64,000 bases of DNA from Symsagittifera roscoffensis (lineage: Eukaryota > Xenacoelomorpha > Acoela > Convolutidae): the NCBI RefSeq assembly GCF_963678635.1, contig NC_087062.1, forward strand, positions 75,944,349 to 76,008,348. The letters are read 5' to 3'. Each line of letters opens with the position of its first letter. Position 1 is the first letter of the stretch. Below the pieces are notes generated by a model. That model saw only the letters and a program-made list of their open reading frames with translations, had not been told where the DNA came from and did no database searches. Below are positions 54,651 to 64,000 of the stretch, one piece after another. Position numbers and translations under genes: made by a program.

Positions 54651-55484
54651 AGAAAGCTTTAAGAAAGCATCTGAAAAAAAAAGAGGAAACTTTGTTTTAG
54701 AATGTAAACAGATATTGTTTACTTTATCCTCGCGAAATTGAATATACACCGAGAGTATATTTGAACACTATTTAGTCTGCTGGTGGCGTGTTAAATCCAT
54801 GGGATTTTGTCAGTTTTTTTACTTGAAGTGGTCTTTTTGCTACTAAAAAAGGTATCCTGACAGTATCCATCCTAAAATGAATAGCAGAATTAAAAGCCTT
54901 AGTTATTAAGCTTCAATTAACTCGATTGAGTTTCTTCGTATTATTTTGTTTGGCTCAGACACAATAGGGCCATTCCGGGATTGAAAATGTGAACTGATTA
55001 GCCGAATTCATGTCTCAAAGTTGGAAATACATCACTTCCAAATCTGAGCCATATTATGGGTTTCAGTTTAATTTTAACGTGGATTTGTAGCTTTTTGTCG
55101 ATGAGATGTTAATAATCTGCGAAGGGTTAATAATCTGTTGTTGTCATTTAATTGCTTTCGATAAAATATTATTTAAAAGGAGCAAGTTAGCTTTGACAGT
55201 AAAACCAGCGTGTTTTGATGACCAGACATCAATCTTATGAGAAATTTAAGAAACTGAAGAGAATAAAGATTACATCAATTTTTATTCTCTTCAATTTTTT
55301 AGTCTAAGTAAGACACTCATTTTGATACAGTTTTTTCTAATACGGACTGTGCACATTTGGCAAATTTTTTCCCAAAGCAATTTCATCGACACAAAAACAA
55401 CCCATATTAAGGGCGGAAATTGATGTGTGCATTCCAATAAAAGCATTATTTTGTTTGTGGTAACGTTTTTTGTTTTTTTTTTGT

Positions 55485-55640
55485 TGACCAATTCCAGTTG
55501 CACTTTCACGAATGTTTGTTGGCTGTGATCGTTTTTATCCCGCATTTTTTGTACCGATCGTGTTTGTTTTGCTTTTTCGGGTTTGTTTTGCTTTTTTATT
55601 TTTCACGCAAAATCAAGTTCCGACTAAAGCAATCCAGCAG
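55485..55640 (+). repeat. Dispersed repeat (family 4), short copy
   Basis: AATTCCAGTTGCACTTTCAC, GTTGGCTGTGATCGTTTTTA, TTTCACGCAAAATCAAGTTC. The TTCCGACC hairpin is lost and a GGTTTGTTTTGCTTTTT segment is duplicated. Confidence 0.5.
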
Positions 55641-56532
55641 GCTTATAATGCTAAATTTATAATTCAAGTTAAGCAGTAAAAATTTATTTTTGCTCTTCTA
55701 AAATTAGTTTTGGAATTGTCTGTTAACGCTTTCGTGGGAATGAAACTTAAGAAAAAAATTTTCGAATTGGTTTTGTGATTTTTGTTTGTAATAGGAAAAA
55801 CTATTCTCATATGTACCTAATTTGCTATTGCTATTGAAGCTCCAGCCTTTCATTCAGATTCGCTCATTACACTACGACTAGAAAACGACGCAATTGGAAA
55901 AAAAACTTTTATTTTGGTTAATGTTACTGTGGTCGGAACTCTGTGCTACTTGCTCAACAACCGGCCATCCTCATTGGAATTAGATGTTTGTTATGACGTT
56001 TTTCGTCCGAGGACCATGTGAACGCTCCCCTTTTGGTTTATGGGGGGCCCTTGCTTGACAATTTATTTTGGGATAGTGGACTGCGTTTTAGTTTGAGTTG
56101 AATTTATTGAAATAGAAGCATATCAACCTATTTATTGAAATTATGCATGAAAATTCGGCCCGGTGTCATTTCAAAAGCCAAGTTTTCTAGTTGTACAGTA
56201 AAGATAAGATAGATTATTTAGGTTCTTGACTGTAGATTTGAGGAGCAGGGCGTTCGACTTATCACAAAATCACAAGATGGTAGGAAAGTAATTATCACAA
56301 ATTATCGTATATTGTAAGCTGGTATTTTCAATATGGGGACGTTTGATTTAAATAGTTTGCAAATAGTGCATCAGTGAGGTTCAACTATTGGACCGAGACA
56401 GAATCTCGTAACATTCAGCTTGAACTATGTTCAATAAAGCATTCAATACGATATGCATAATATAAAATAGTTGAGTTGAATAGCTCTGTCGTTGTGTCAG
56501 TACTGAATTGAAATTAGAGCATACATTCGAGT

Positions 56533-59500
56533 ATGTCTCTCCGATCTTTAATGGTTTATCGCTTCATAGAGGACAACAAACATGAAGGCAGGAATCTTTC
56601 ACTCAGTCTACTTTTTTCGCGGCGTTATCCTTCAGTGGAACGTCGGAGCTTCCTTACAATGGGGCAAGGTAGAAGATTGATAGATGGGTTAACCGAAAAA
56701 CGCATTGTCAGAAAAAAGATGGACAAATCATTTTTTGACGAGACTAAGAAGAACATTGTGAATTATTCAAACCCATATAGTGACCCAAAAATCAATTTTG
56801 GTTGAATTTTTTTCGATCAAAACTTTTAAGTAATGATCAGATTCAATCTAGAATTTACATGGCAGTGCTCGTTCTCTTTGCTTTTATTTCATCAGAACAG
56901 ATGTTCATTAAAGATCCATCTATCATTCTTGGTACTGGTAAAAGACTACGTAAAAATGCCCCTGGAGTACGAATACTTCGGAAGTCGCATTCTGGATGTT
57001 ATCCTTAATGACTCTGACAGGTTTGTGCTGAAGTCTAAATTGGAGATCAATCGGTTAAATGCACCGATCTACGAAGTGCCCCTGGACGAAGTGTGTGTGG
57101 GCGCGGTGCTATGGCCTGTCGTAATTATACAACAAGGAGATCTATTGGCGTGCTCTGTTCCGCTCATAGACCGAAAGATTGGTGAGATACTAATATTTGG
57201 TCGCTTTCAATTATTTTTTAGTTATCTGTTAACTGAGAATGATAGACGTTATTCGTATATTAATTTAATCAGATATTAATCGTGGGGAGTTTAATCAGAT
57301 AGTAATTTTTCGCTATTTCCTTTTTTGATTTTCTTGATATAGATAAAAGGCTATTATGAACAAGGAGAGCCGGTTACTGTGCAATGGAATGCTCCTGCCA
57401 GTCTTAAAAGAACAAAAAAAAACGTTTTTCCAAATTAGTGTCGTTTTTTTCTGCGTGGCGTGATAAAAACATCTAAACGAAAAAGTAGAGCTTAGGCATA
57501 TTCGACAGTTGTAGTAAACTAGGAAAATTGGAAAACAGTTTCTGTACAAAAATAACTTGGAAAACGAAAAAAAAAAGTCTTGGATTCTCAAAATGCTAAA
57601 AACTTCAAAAACCAATATTAATTGAGTATGACCAAGTTTTCAAGGCTTAAATCGAGCATAAATAAGCTATTGTAAGCCTGAACGCTCACCTTATTAGCTC
57701 AAAGTTAAATCAAAAATTTCCAACAGATTTTTCTCGACAGGGCTTCAGTATGATCATATCACTCGACACATTCCGATGGTTATTTGTGGTACCTAATTTT
57801 GCGTAGAAAACAAAAAACTAAAACCTACCCGAATACAAAGTTCCTCCCCACTTTCAGTGGTCGGAACAACAATATAGAAAAAATCACGCGCACATCGTGA
57901 GTTAATCCTAGAGGCCAGATTTTCAAAAGTCCTTTTTTTTAAAAATTTGCATACGGTCCTACCGACGGCAGATCCTTCGTCAGGAAGTGGTTTCGTCAAT
58001 TTCGTCGAAGTCGTTCCCTTCATGAAGATGCGGATAAATTTAGGAACCCTTCAACTGGGTCGAAGTGGGGTTCGATACCGCGACCATTTAGTGAAAAACC
58101 AAGCGCTGAATCCACTCAGCCACGGCCTCTTTTTCGAAACGACCTAGAAGATTTCCCGTACTCTCCAAGAAATAGTTTTTTCATTGGCAACATTTTGCTA
58201 AAATTTCCGGTGCCGCAGTTTAATTGCTGAGAAAAAAAAACAGCCCCAAAGTGACATTTTAGAACATAGTGGCCGAATAATGTCTCGTTTTTTTGGAAGC
58301 GTGCTTCCCTCTCTTTAATTTATTGTAATTTTGTTGCCGACGGCGCCTATAGACATATTTTTGGGTCAGACGATTAAAAACGATTGTCATCAGCAGGTAT
58401 CAAAGGGTCCCAGTAGGTGTTCAGAGTCTCAAATCCCCGTTGAGAGGCGCGTTCCGCTCCCCCATAAATCCGCTACTATTTAGATTGATTTTTTTGTTTA
58501 TAATGAAAAACTTTGTTTAGAGTCTGCAAATGAATCTTATTTTTTGCCATCTGTGGTTGCGGCGTACGAACTGCTCACTTCAATTATGTCATTCGTTGCT
58601 CCTTTCGCTGCCGACAAAGCAACCTTGTCAAGTAAGCTGGATAACGAAGTGTCTTCCTTTCTTAGTCAGAACTGTCCCTTTGGAACACCTTCTTCGACCA
58701 ACATTCCACTGAGTCTCAAAATCGACCAGTTTGTATATCCTTCCCATCTAAACGCGAAAACTAAAAAAAGCCCTATCTTAGACGAAAAAATGGCAGCTTG
58801 GCGACCCTTTGTGACATCTGGTAAAAACACAGTTGTATTCACTTTAGTTGAGAAGTACAATGCTGAAATGCACAGCGAAGTTTGCGATGGCAACGGTCAG
58901 GGGATCGTCTCGGGTTCGCTTAATGCAATTTGTGATCTTAATGGAATCTTGCCTGAAATCGAGTTCGAACTGAAAAGCAGCAAGTCTATTTTTGAGTCGG
59001 TTTTAGTTCACACGAGTGTGAAACAACACGAGAGCTTCTTGAACAATGAAATTAAGTTCAATGTGTGTCCGCCAGTTGAAACCTTTACAGTTGTGAACTA
59101 TAACTTACCCGAAATTTTAGTAACATCAAATCCCCTAATTAAGTGCAACTATACAGTTAAGTGGGCTGCAAGGGATCGAGGTGCGAGAATCAAATTCGAA
59201 GTAGTTAGTGTTAATCCCGTGATGCAATCTGCCAAATTGGAGTTTCTTGAAGTCCAGTTTCCTTTCGCGAATATGGAGACCTTTGTCCGAGAAGTGAATA
59301 ACGTCAAATTATCTTGTGGTAAATATCACAAAATTTTACCCCATCATATTTCAGCCTCCTTTCACTGATATCTGAACGTCATAATTGTTTCCTGACGTTG
59401 CTTCTCTATCATATCCTGGGGGTGACCCGTTAGATGAAAATTGGTCCAAAGTTACTTTTGCATGGCTCATATAATATGCACATTATCGCTCCGCGTATAT

Positions 59501-62500
59501 TTAAGGTGGTTTTTGTACATTCACTCATTTTTCTTCCCCTTATCAGCTGTATCACGCATATCACTTTTTTGTGTGTTTAACCAGGCAGCTATGTGATCAG
59601 CAAAAAAGCGAAGCGCTTCATCTGGACTATAGGAAGGGTTCCCTCTATAACTCCATCGAAACCATGTGTGTGCAGCTTCTTTATTCGGTTTTCATCTAGA
59701 GCTTCACAGGGTTCAACTTTTGACTCTCAATCCATGCTTTCGGAATCTTTATTGGACGAGAGTTTGGTCAGCAATTTCGACAACGAAAAGTTGTCCAATA
59801 TTTACGCACAAGTTGCTTTCAAGGTACGTTCAGATCGATTTTTTAATGACCCACTTTTATCAAAAGCTTATGGCATAGCGTCGATGAACGTAGTTCAGAC
59901 TCTTATATAGGTAGAATGATTTTTTTTTTCAGGAAAATTCTTAAAATTTGTTCAGGCTCAAAATTTACTTTTTCACGGTTTGACTTTTAATTTTTTTTTA
60001 ATTTAGTTCATTGTTTTGTTAAGAGGAAGGCAAACTCCACTGTCGAACAGCAAAAGTTACAAGGGCACGAAAAATGTGATCGACTTCTACTTTTCGAAAA
60101 TGGAATTTCATTTTCAGATTTCTCAGCGATATAATCGTCTGACTTAATTATCCAGCTTTCTCGAATTGGGTTAATTTTATCAAACCAGTGCAAATCATAA
60201 TTTGTTCCCGAACTTCAAAGAGCTTTAAGAGCGTCAATTTTTTCGAAATTCGTAAATTGAGGTTCTTCAAAGAATAAGTCAGCGTTTTTCTCTGGTAACT
60301 TGCGTTCATTGACTCTTTTCCAACTATATGTTGGCTATTTCATTTTTCTATAAATAATCCGCTGAAAAAAAACTTGGGACAGCGGGATCGGACCCACTAC
60401 CAGCCTCTTCATAGTCAGGAACTTTTCCACAAAACCAGTCTGCTTGTTACCTCTAAGTTTCATGCATGTTTTGCCAATATGCAGCAGTCAGTGGTGAATG
60501 CGCGTCAATTGAGCGGATACAGGTCATGCAGTTAAAATACGGCACATCTTTGCACAAGATTGTTGAGTGAAAGTGAGATGCGCGAATTACATAAGAGAAA
60601 ATGACTTGTACTATCCATATTGGGTGGCTGCACTTTGCAAAAACAAGCAAAAGAGATGGCGAAAAGGTGCACTAAAATTTCAAAAACTACATAAATAACT
60701 GGCATACAGGTGGAAAAACGGCAATGATCTCTTGGAGACCAAAGTATTTGCAGAGTTTTTGATAATTTCAGAATTTAACACTTTTCTATTGACATCTTTC
60801 TGCAAAATTTAACCCAGATTGACAAAAACAAAATCAAAAAGTATCTTTTCGCCACTAGAAATTCTAGAAATTAAAAGTCAAGTCAATCAAGTTAAGTAGA
60901 AGTGCTTTGAAAAAAACTTCTGTCCTCTGATTCAGAGTCTAATGTCCTTCTCGCATAGAGCCTTGATGTCGTCAAACACTGGCAACGAGAAAAAGCGGAT
61001 ACAACAAATGCTACAAAATTGCCACTGTTAAAATGCTAAGCAGAAAAACTGCCAACCATTTTTGAGATTAAACTATGTAAGTTGATTGTGAAAAAAGTAA
61101 ACTCGTAAGTAAAACAGGGGCGGATTTAGGGGAGGGCGTCCCCCCGTCAAAGATTCGACACCCTCTCCAACCAAAGGGTTCCCTTTTTGGTATTATTTTG
61201 GGCCATCCATTTTTGGCCGACCAAAGATTTTCCTCAAAATTTTTCTCAAAAGGCGCTTTTTAAGCGAATTCACACTAATTTTGAAAGCGAGCGCACACCA
61301 AAAAAACGGCAATTTTTCGGTCAAAGTTTTCCAGAAAGTGCCCAAAAACGGCATTTTTGACCATAGGACAAATTTTGTCTACATATAGTCTTTATATTGC
61401 TCTGGGAGCGCTCGAAAAAACTATTTGATCGACCAGAAAAAAAATTGACAAATTAACGTCCGTCTGTTTTTTTTGTCGGCTTAGTTGTCGTAGCATGGCA
61501 ACTACTTTAAATCGGCTTTTCTTTTAAATTCCTGAATGCCATTTCTTAAAGCCTCGTTGGTGAAGTAATTGAGTTACAAGATGTTTTTGAACACATTTTG
61601 TTAGCTCAGAGGGTGCTGCTTTAATACCGCTTTGTTTGTATGCGATTAAAATTTTCAGTTTGCTTGTTCAAATGTTTTATTAAAAATAGAATTTTAATTA
61701 AGACAAAGATATGAAAGTTATGATAGAACCAGCTGTTCTCGACAATTTTCAATAAAAATCGACCTCACGGCTTTCGTTTCAATTTCTGTCTGCTCTTTTG
61801 TCATGCTATGTTCCTGTTGTGTCGCAAGTTGTGCGAAGCTCAGCTTCACCTCTGTGTAAAATTTGATCATGTTCAGTTTTGATTTTTCGCGGTTTGACTT
61901 TTGATTTTTTTCAAGTTCACATCAATTTTGATTGTGTAAAACCAAACAAAATCCACTATCGAACAGCTAAAGATTGAAGGTCGGGAAACACGTGCTTGAC
62001 TTATAATTTCAAAAGTGGCTTTTAAGTTTCAGATTTCTCAGCAAATAAAAGTTTTACGTATTGATTAAGCTTACTGTAATTTTATCATAAATTGTTCTAA
62101 TTTTATCAGAGCTTTAAAGTACTTCATAGGCTCAGACGCTTCTATTGCGTCGAATAATGGGTGAAAACTTTCATAGTCGTGTGCGTTTCGGAGGAAGGGG
62201 ACTTGGAAACTTTTTCAAAAAAAGTTTCATAATTCAACGTTTTTTATGAAAACATTTTTTTGGTTCAACCGGTGTCTGCTCAAATAGTATCGGTCGGCTT
62301 ATATGGCGCTTCATAAATTACGCTTCATAAGTTTTTTTGTGACTGTAAGTTAACACTGGCAGTTGACTTACTTGGCATATTTTCCTGAAAATGAAGTTAA
62401 TAAAGACTAATTAATCATGGCTCTACTATGTTTGTATTGTATCGCAGGTGGTGCGAAGGGAGGCGGAGCAATAAGCAGAATGGTCTAAGCAAAATGGGTC

Positions 62501-63107
62501 CAAGAGCAGAAAAACAAAAAAAATATTAACTTATACTGATTAATACGAGCAAATTGATAAAAACAAAATTGTCAATAATACCAAGAAAATGATAAAACTT
62601 CTTGAATTGAATACTTTTATCAAGTTTTTTTTTCATCGAATTATAAGAAAATCTCGTTTAAATTATTTAAAATATGCTTAAAATATTAGTTGCTTTGGTA
62701 ATATTGACTATTATTATACTTAATTTACCGATCAGCTCATAAACGTTAATGTTTTTCTGCTCTTAGACCCTTCTGCTTATTGACTGGTAGCAGTGCGAAG
62801 CTATAAGTTGGTAAAGTGCAGCATGAATTGACTGAAATGTCTTTGATATTGTTTGCCTCTTATTAATGAGCAAGGTAACTCTTTACTTTCGCAGATAAAC
62901 AATTTCTCAGTCAGTGATGCTGTGGTTCAAAGAGTGAACCTACTCACAGAGGGAAACAACTCCAAGAAACTGAAGTTCGACTTCAACTCCACCGTATCTT
63001 CGGGAGACGTCAAGGTTTGGAACTCCTCCGGTGCAGTTCCCCCGCTGTGCCAAATTCCAGAACTGGACCCGCCTCAATCCAGGAGTGGATCACTACTGAA
63101 TATGTAG
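56533..63107 (+). CDS. AP5M1: AP-5 complex subunit mu (5 exons, 540 aa)
   Basis: The mu subunit of the AP-5 adaptor, which works with spatacsin and spastizin in sorting from late endosomes/lysosomes. Exons: 56533-56668, 56945-57181, 58521-59318, 59585-59823, 62895-63107 (stop TAG); total 1623 nt. Diagnostic matches to human AP5M1: FSRRYPSVERRS (human FSRRYPTVEKRA), LWPVV at 101-105 (ELWPVV), NCPFGTPS (ACPFGT), AAWRPF..GK (PAWKTG..GK), CDLNGILPE (CDLEGIMPN), VLVHTSV (ILVHPCV) and VWNSSGAVPP (IWNSKAPAPV). The exon 1/2 junction was chosen because it gives a gap-free 26-residue alignment from FSRRYP; the longer open frames on either side do not align. Residues from about 200 on are the mu homology domain. 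It is about 50 residues longer than human (490), with an Asp/Ser-rich insert before the last exon and a longer Pro/Ser tail. No AATAAA is evident just downstream. Confidence 0.92.
57355..57545 (-). repeat. Dispersed repeat, related to 28385-28575
   Basis: AACAAGGAGAGCCGGTTACT, AAATTAGTGTCGTTTTTTTC, GCGTGGCGTGATAAAAACAT, CATATTCGACAGTTGTAGT. Same order as 28385-28575, within AP5M1 intron 2. Confidence 0.5.
57785..57875 (-). repeat. Dispersed repeat (family 4), reverse orientation
   Basis: GGTACCTAATTTTGCGTAGA, CCTACCCGAATACAAAGTTC, CCACTTTCAGTGGTCGGAAC is the reverse complement of the family seen at 16811 and 30257. The hairpin CCACTTTCAGTGG at its end is perfect here (stem CCACT/AGTGG). Confidence 0.6.
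58060..58128 (-). mobile_element. tRNA-Ser-like SINE head, reverse strand
   Basis: Read on the - strand: GGCCGTGGCTGAGTGGATTC (A box), GCGCTTGG, then GGTCGCGGTATCGAACCCC (B box). This is a tRNA-Ser/Leu-type promoter. The acceptor stem does not pair, and it sits inside an AP5M1 intron. Confidence 0.55.
59879..60340 (+). mobile_element. Inverted-repeat element (family 1), full-length copy
   Basis: Starts CGTCGATGAACGTAGTTCAG and ends TTGCGTTCATTGACTCTT plus CCAACTATATGTTGGC. It begins about 55 bases after the exon 4 donor of AP5M1. Confidence 0.75.
60370..60448 (-). mobile_element. tRNA-like SINE head, reverse strand
   Basis: Read on the - strand: CAGACTGGTTTTGTGGAAAA, then GGTAGTGGGTCCGATCCCGC, TGTCCCAAG. 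The B-box region is well preserved, the A box less so. Confidence 0.4.
61116..61200 (+). mobile_element. Possible hAT-type transposon end
   Basis: CAGGGGCGGATTTAGGGGAG, GTCCCCCCGTCAAAGATTCG. Shares the first 11 bases with 41732. The far end was not found. Confidence 0.4.
61866..62130 (+). mobile_element. Inverted-repeat element (family 1), internal fragment
   Basis: CATGTTCAGTTTTGATTTTT, CGCGGTTTGACTTTTG, AATCCACTATCGAACAGC, TTTCAGATTTCTCAGCAAAT. Both inverted ends are missing. Confidence 0.55.
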
Positions 63108-64000
63108 ATGTATATCTTTTAGCAGCTATAGTTTGGTCATTTATTATTTATAAATCAAAGATTTTTATTTTCACATGTTGAGCTTTAATAGCGCCAATAT
63201 GAATGAGTGTTGATCAACGTGGTGAGGTTTTAGTTTTCGAATTTCTTCCGACAGTATAAATCAATTTTTGTCCATTTTTTGTTTTTGTGATTTGGCCTCA
63301 GTTTTCAAATTGATTTTCAGAATAATGCTCCCTAAGCTAGTCTTTTTTTATCTTTCATTTACAGCAATCTGATGGCTCTTCAATGCTCTAGTGTTTTTTT
63401 TTGCTTTCAGTAATTTCGTTTTGTCATGTTGTTTGTTGATGAACATCAGTTATCAATTACATTTTTGATTGCAGCTCGAAACTTTCCCAGCATTACAAAA
63501 AAAACGTGTGTGAAAATTTGATTTTTTTAACATTTTTAAATTAGATGAAACTATTGGTTAAATGGCAAAATATACTTGATCAACATTTTATCCCTTGCTA
63601 TGTCATTGATTTTATACGGAGACCCAATGTGGTTATTATTCGAAAATTAACTCACTTGCAAATGGACCGACCGCGGAAACAAAATTAAGGCATATAAAAA
63701 ATTACAGGCGGAGCGAAACGGTAAACAGCGAATGTTCGTTGTTCAAGGATTTTTTTCTTTCATGGCTTTTTTTACCCTTCCGACGAGTACGGGTATAGCA
63801 ACTGGGAAATTGACTTTTTTCCCTAAATAACTTTGCTTGTATAGGGCCAAAGCTTGCTTTGTAGGTAGTCGATACAAGACTTTTATGTATGGTTTTTTAC
63901 TAAATACTTTTTGTCTGTTTTTCAGTTGTTAAGTGTCAGTTTTAATTCCTTCGGCTTATTTACCTAATATTTACACTTGCGATATGCAAGAATATTGGGA
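63108..64000. other. Downstream flank of AP5M1
   Basis: No gene or complete repeat is recognised. The first few hundred bases presumably hold the AP5M1 3' untranslated region. No AATAAA was found near the stop codon. ATTTATAAATC (about 63145) is the nearest similar motif. Confidence 0.5.

Larger units (their letters stand above)
46101..56532. other. Large spacer between the kinase gene and AP5M1
   Basis: This 10.4 kb contains no exon I can recognise on either strand. It starts with the 3' end of the kinase transcript and is otherwise repeats: family 3 at 47330 and 48925, SINE-like heads at 46995, 47858, 48415 and 49700, a family 2 copy at 48112, a family 1 fragment at 48732, a duplication at 50811, two tandem arrays at 52160-54060, and family 4 repeats at 51340, 54440 and 55485. 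The last 400 bases before 56533 are less repetitive and probably include the AP5M1 promoter. Confidence 0.6.
59824..62894. other. Intron 4 of AP5M1, repeat-filled
   Basis: No exon is recognisable in this 3.1 kb. It holds two family 1 elements (59879, 61866), a reverse tRNA-like head (60370), a possible hAT end (61116) and GCGAAGC-type ends at about 61815-61855 (GTGCGAAGCTCAGCTTCACC, TCTGTGT) and 62445. From about 60360 to 61450 the + strand is A-rich. Confidence 0.55.

Noticed and set aside
56669-56944. Reading AP5M1 exon 1 through to 56805 or starting exon 2 at the CAG near 56902
   Set aside because: Both options break the frame or add residues that do not align. Donor 56669 with acceptor 56944 gives a gap-free match to human AP5M1 from FSRRYP onward.
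1-64000. A new multi-gene system such as a defence or biosynthetic cluster
   Set aside because: The four genes are conserved animal housekeeping or signalling genes with their own exons and spacers. No shared regulation or functional clustering is visible.

Overview
The window is nuclear DNA from an animal, most likely an invertebrate. It is visibly AT-rich, and the coding sequence sits in short exons separated by long T-rich introns with GT...AG ends. The four genes I can assemble have clear animal homologues, including an NCOA4-type ferritin-autophagy receptor and an AP-5 mu subunit. I cannot name the species. I saw no bacterial, viral or organellar gene.

All four genes lie on the + strand. 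(1) 6178-15775: the 3' two thirds of cytosolic threonyl-tRNA synthetase, 10 exons, with its N-terminal exons upstream of the window. (2) 19181-31604: an NCOA4-like protein, 10 exons, 463 aa. (3) 32241-46100: a small Ca2+/calmodulin-dependent kinase of the CaMKIV/CaMKI type, 11 exons, 326 aa. (4) 56533-63107: the mu subunit of the AP-5 adaptor complex (AP5M1), 5 exons, 540 aa. For each gene the exon lengths add up to a multiple of three, every junction keeps frame, and the joined protein can be followed along its human relative. These checks are the basis for the exon edges. No operon-like link between the genes is visible. They belong to translation, iron/ferritin turnover, calcium signalling and endolysosomal trafficking; NCOA4 and AP-5 both act around the late endosome/lysosome, but I would not read function into their being neighbours.

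The rest, which is most of the window, is introns and spacers filled with short, non-autonomous repeats. The commonest is a roughly 450-540 bp element with inverted ends (AAGAGTCRATGAACG / CGTTCATTGACTCTT). I see about 21 copies or fragments, all in the same orientation as the genes. Other families are a roughly 345-620 bp element with ACACTAGC/GCTAGTGT ends and a tRNA-Ser-like core, several other tRNA-like SINE heads, a roughly 470-545 bp element with hairpin ends (one copy nested inside another repeat), an approximately 670 bp family ending in a GCGAAGC/GCTTCGC hairpin, elements starting TGTTCCGAC plus a hairpin, possible hAT ends, and three tandem arrays with units of about 165, 170 and 250 bp. 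I found no transposase or reverse-transcriptase reading frame.

I did not find a new multi-gene system. The items most worth following are the NCOA4-like protein with its conserved four-cysteine motif, a possible frame-shifting (poison) exon in the threonyl-tRNA synthetase gene, the one-sided orientation of the inverted-repeat element, and the tRNA-containing composite element.
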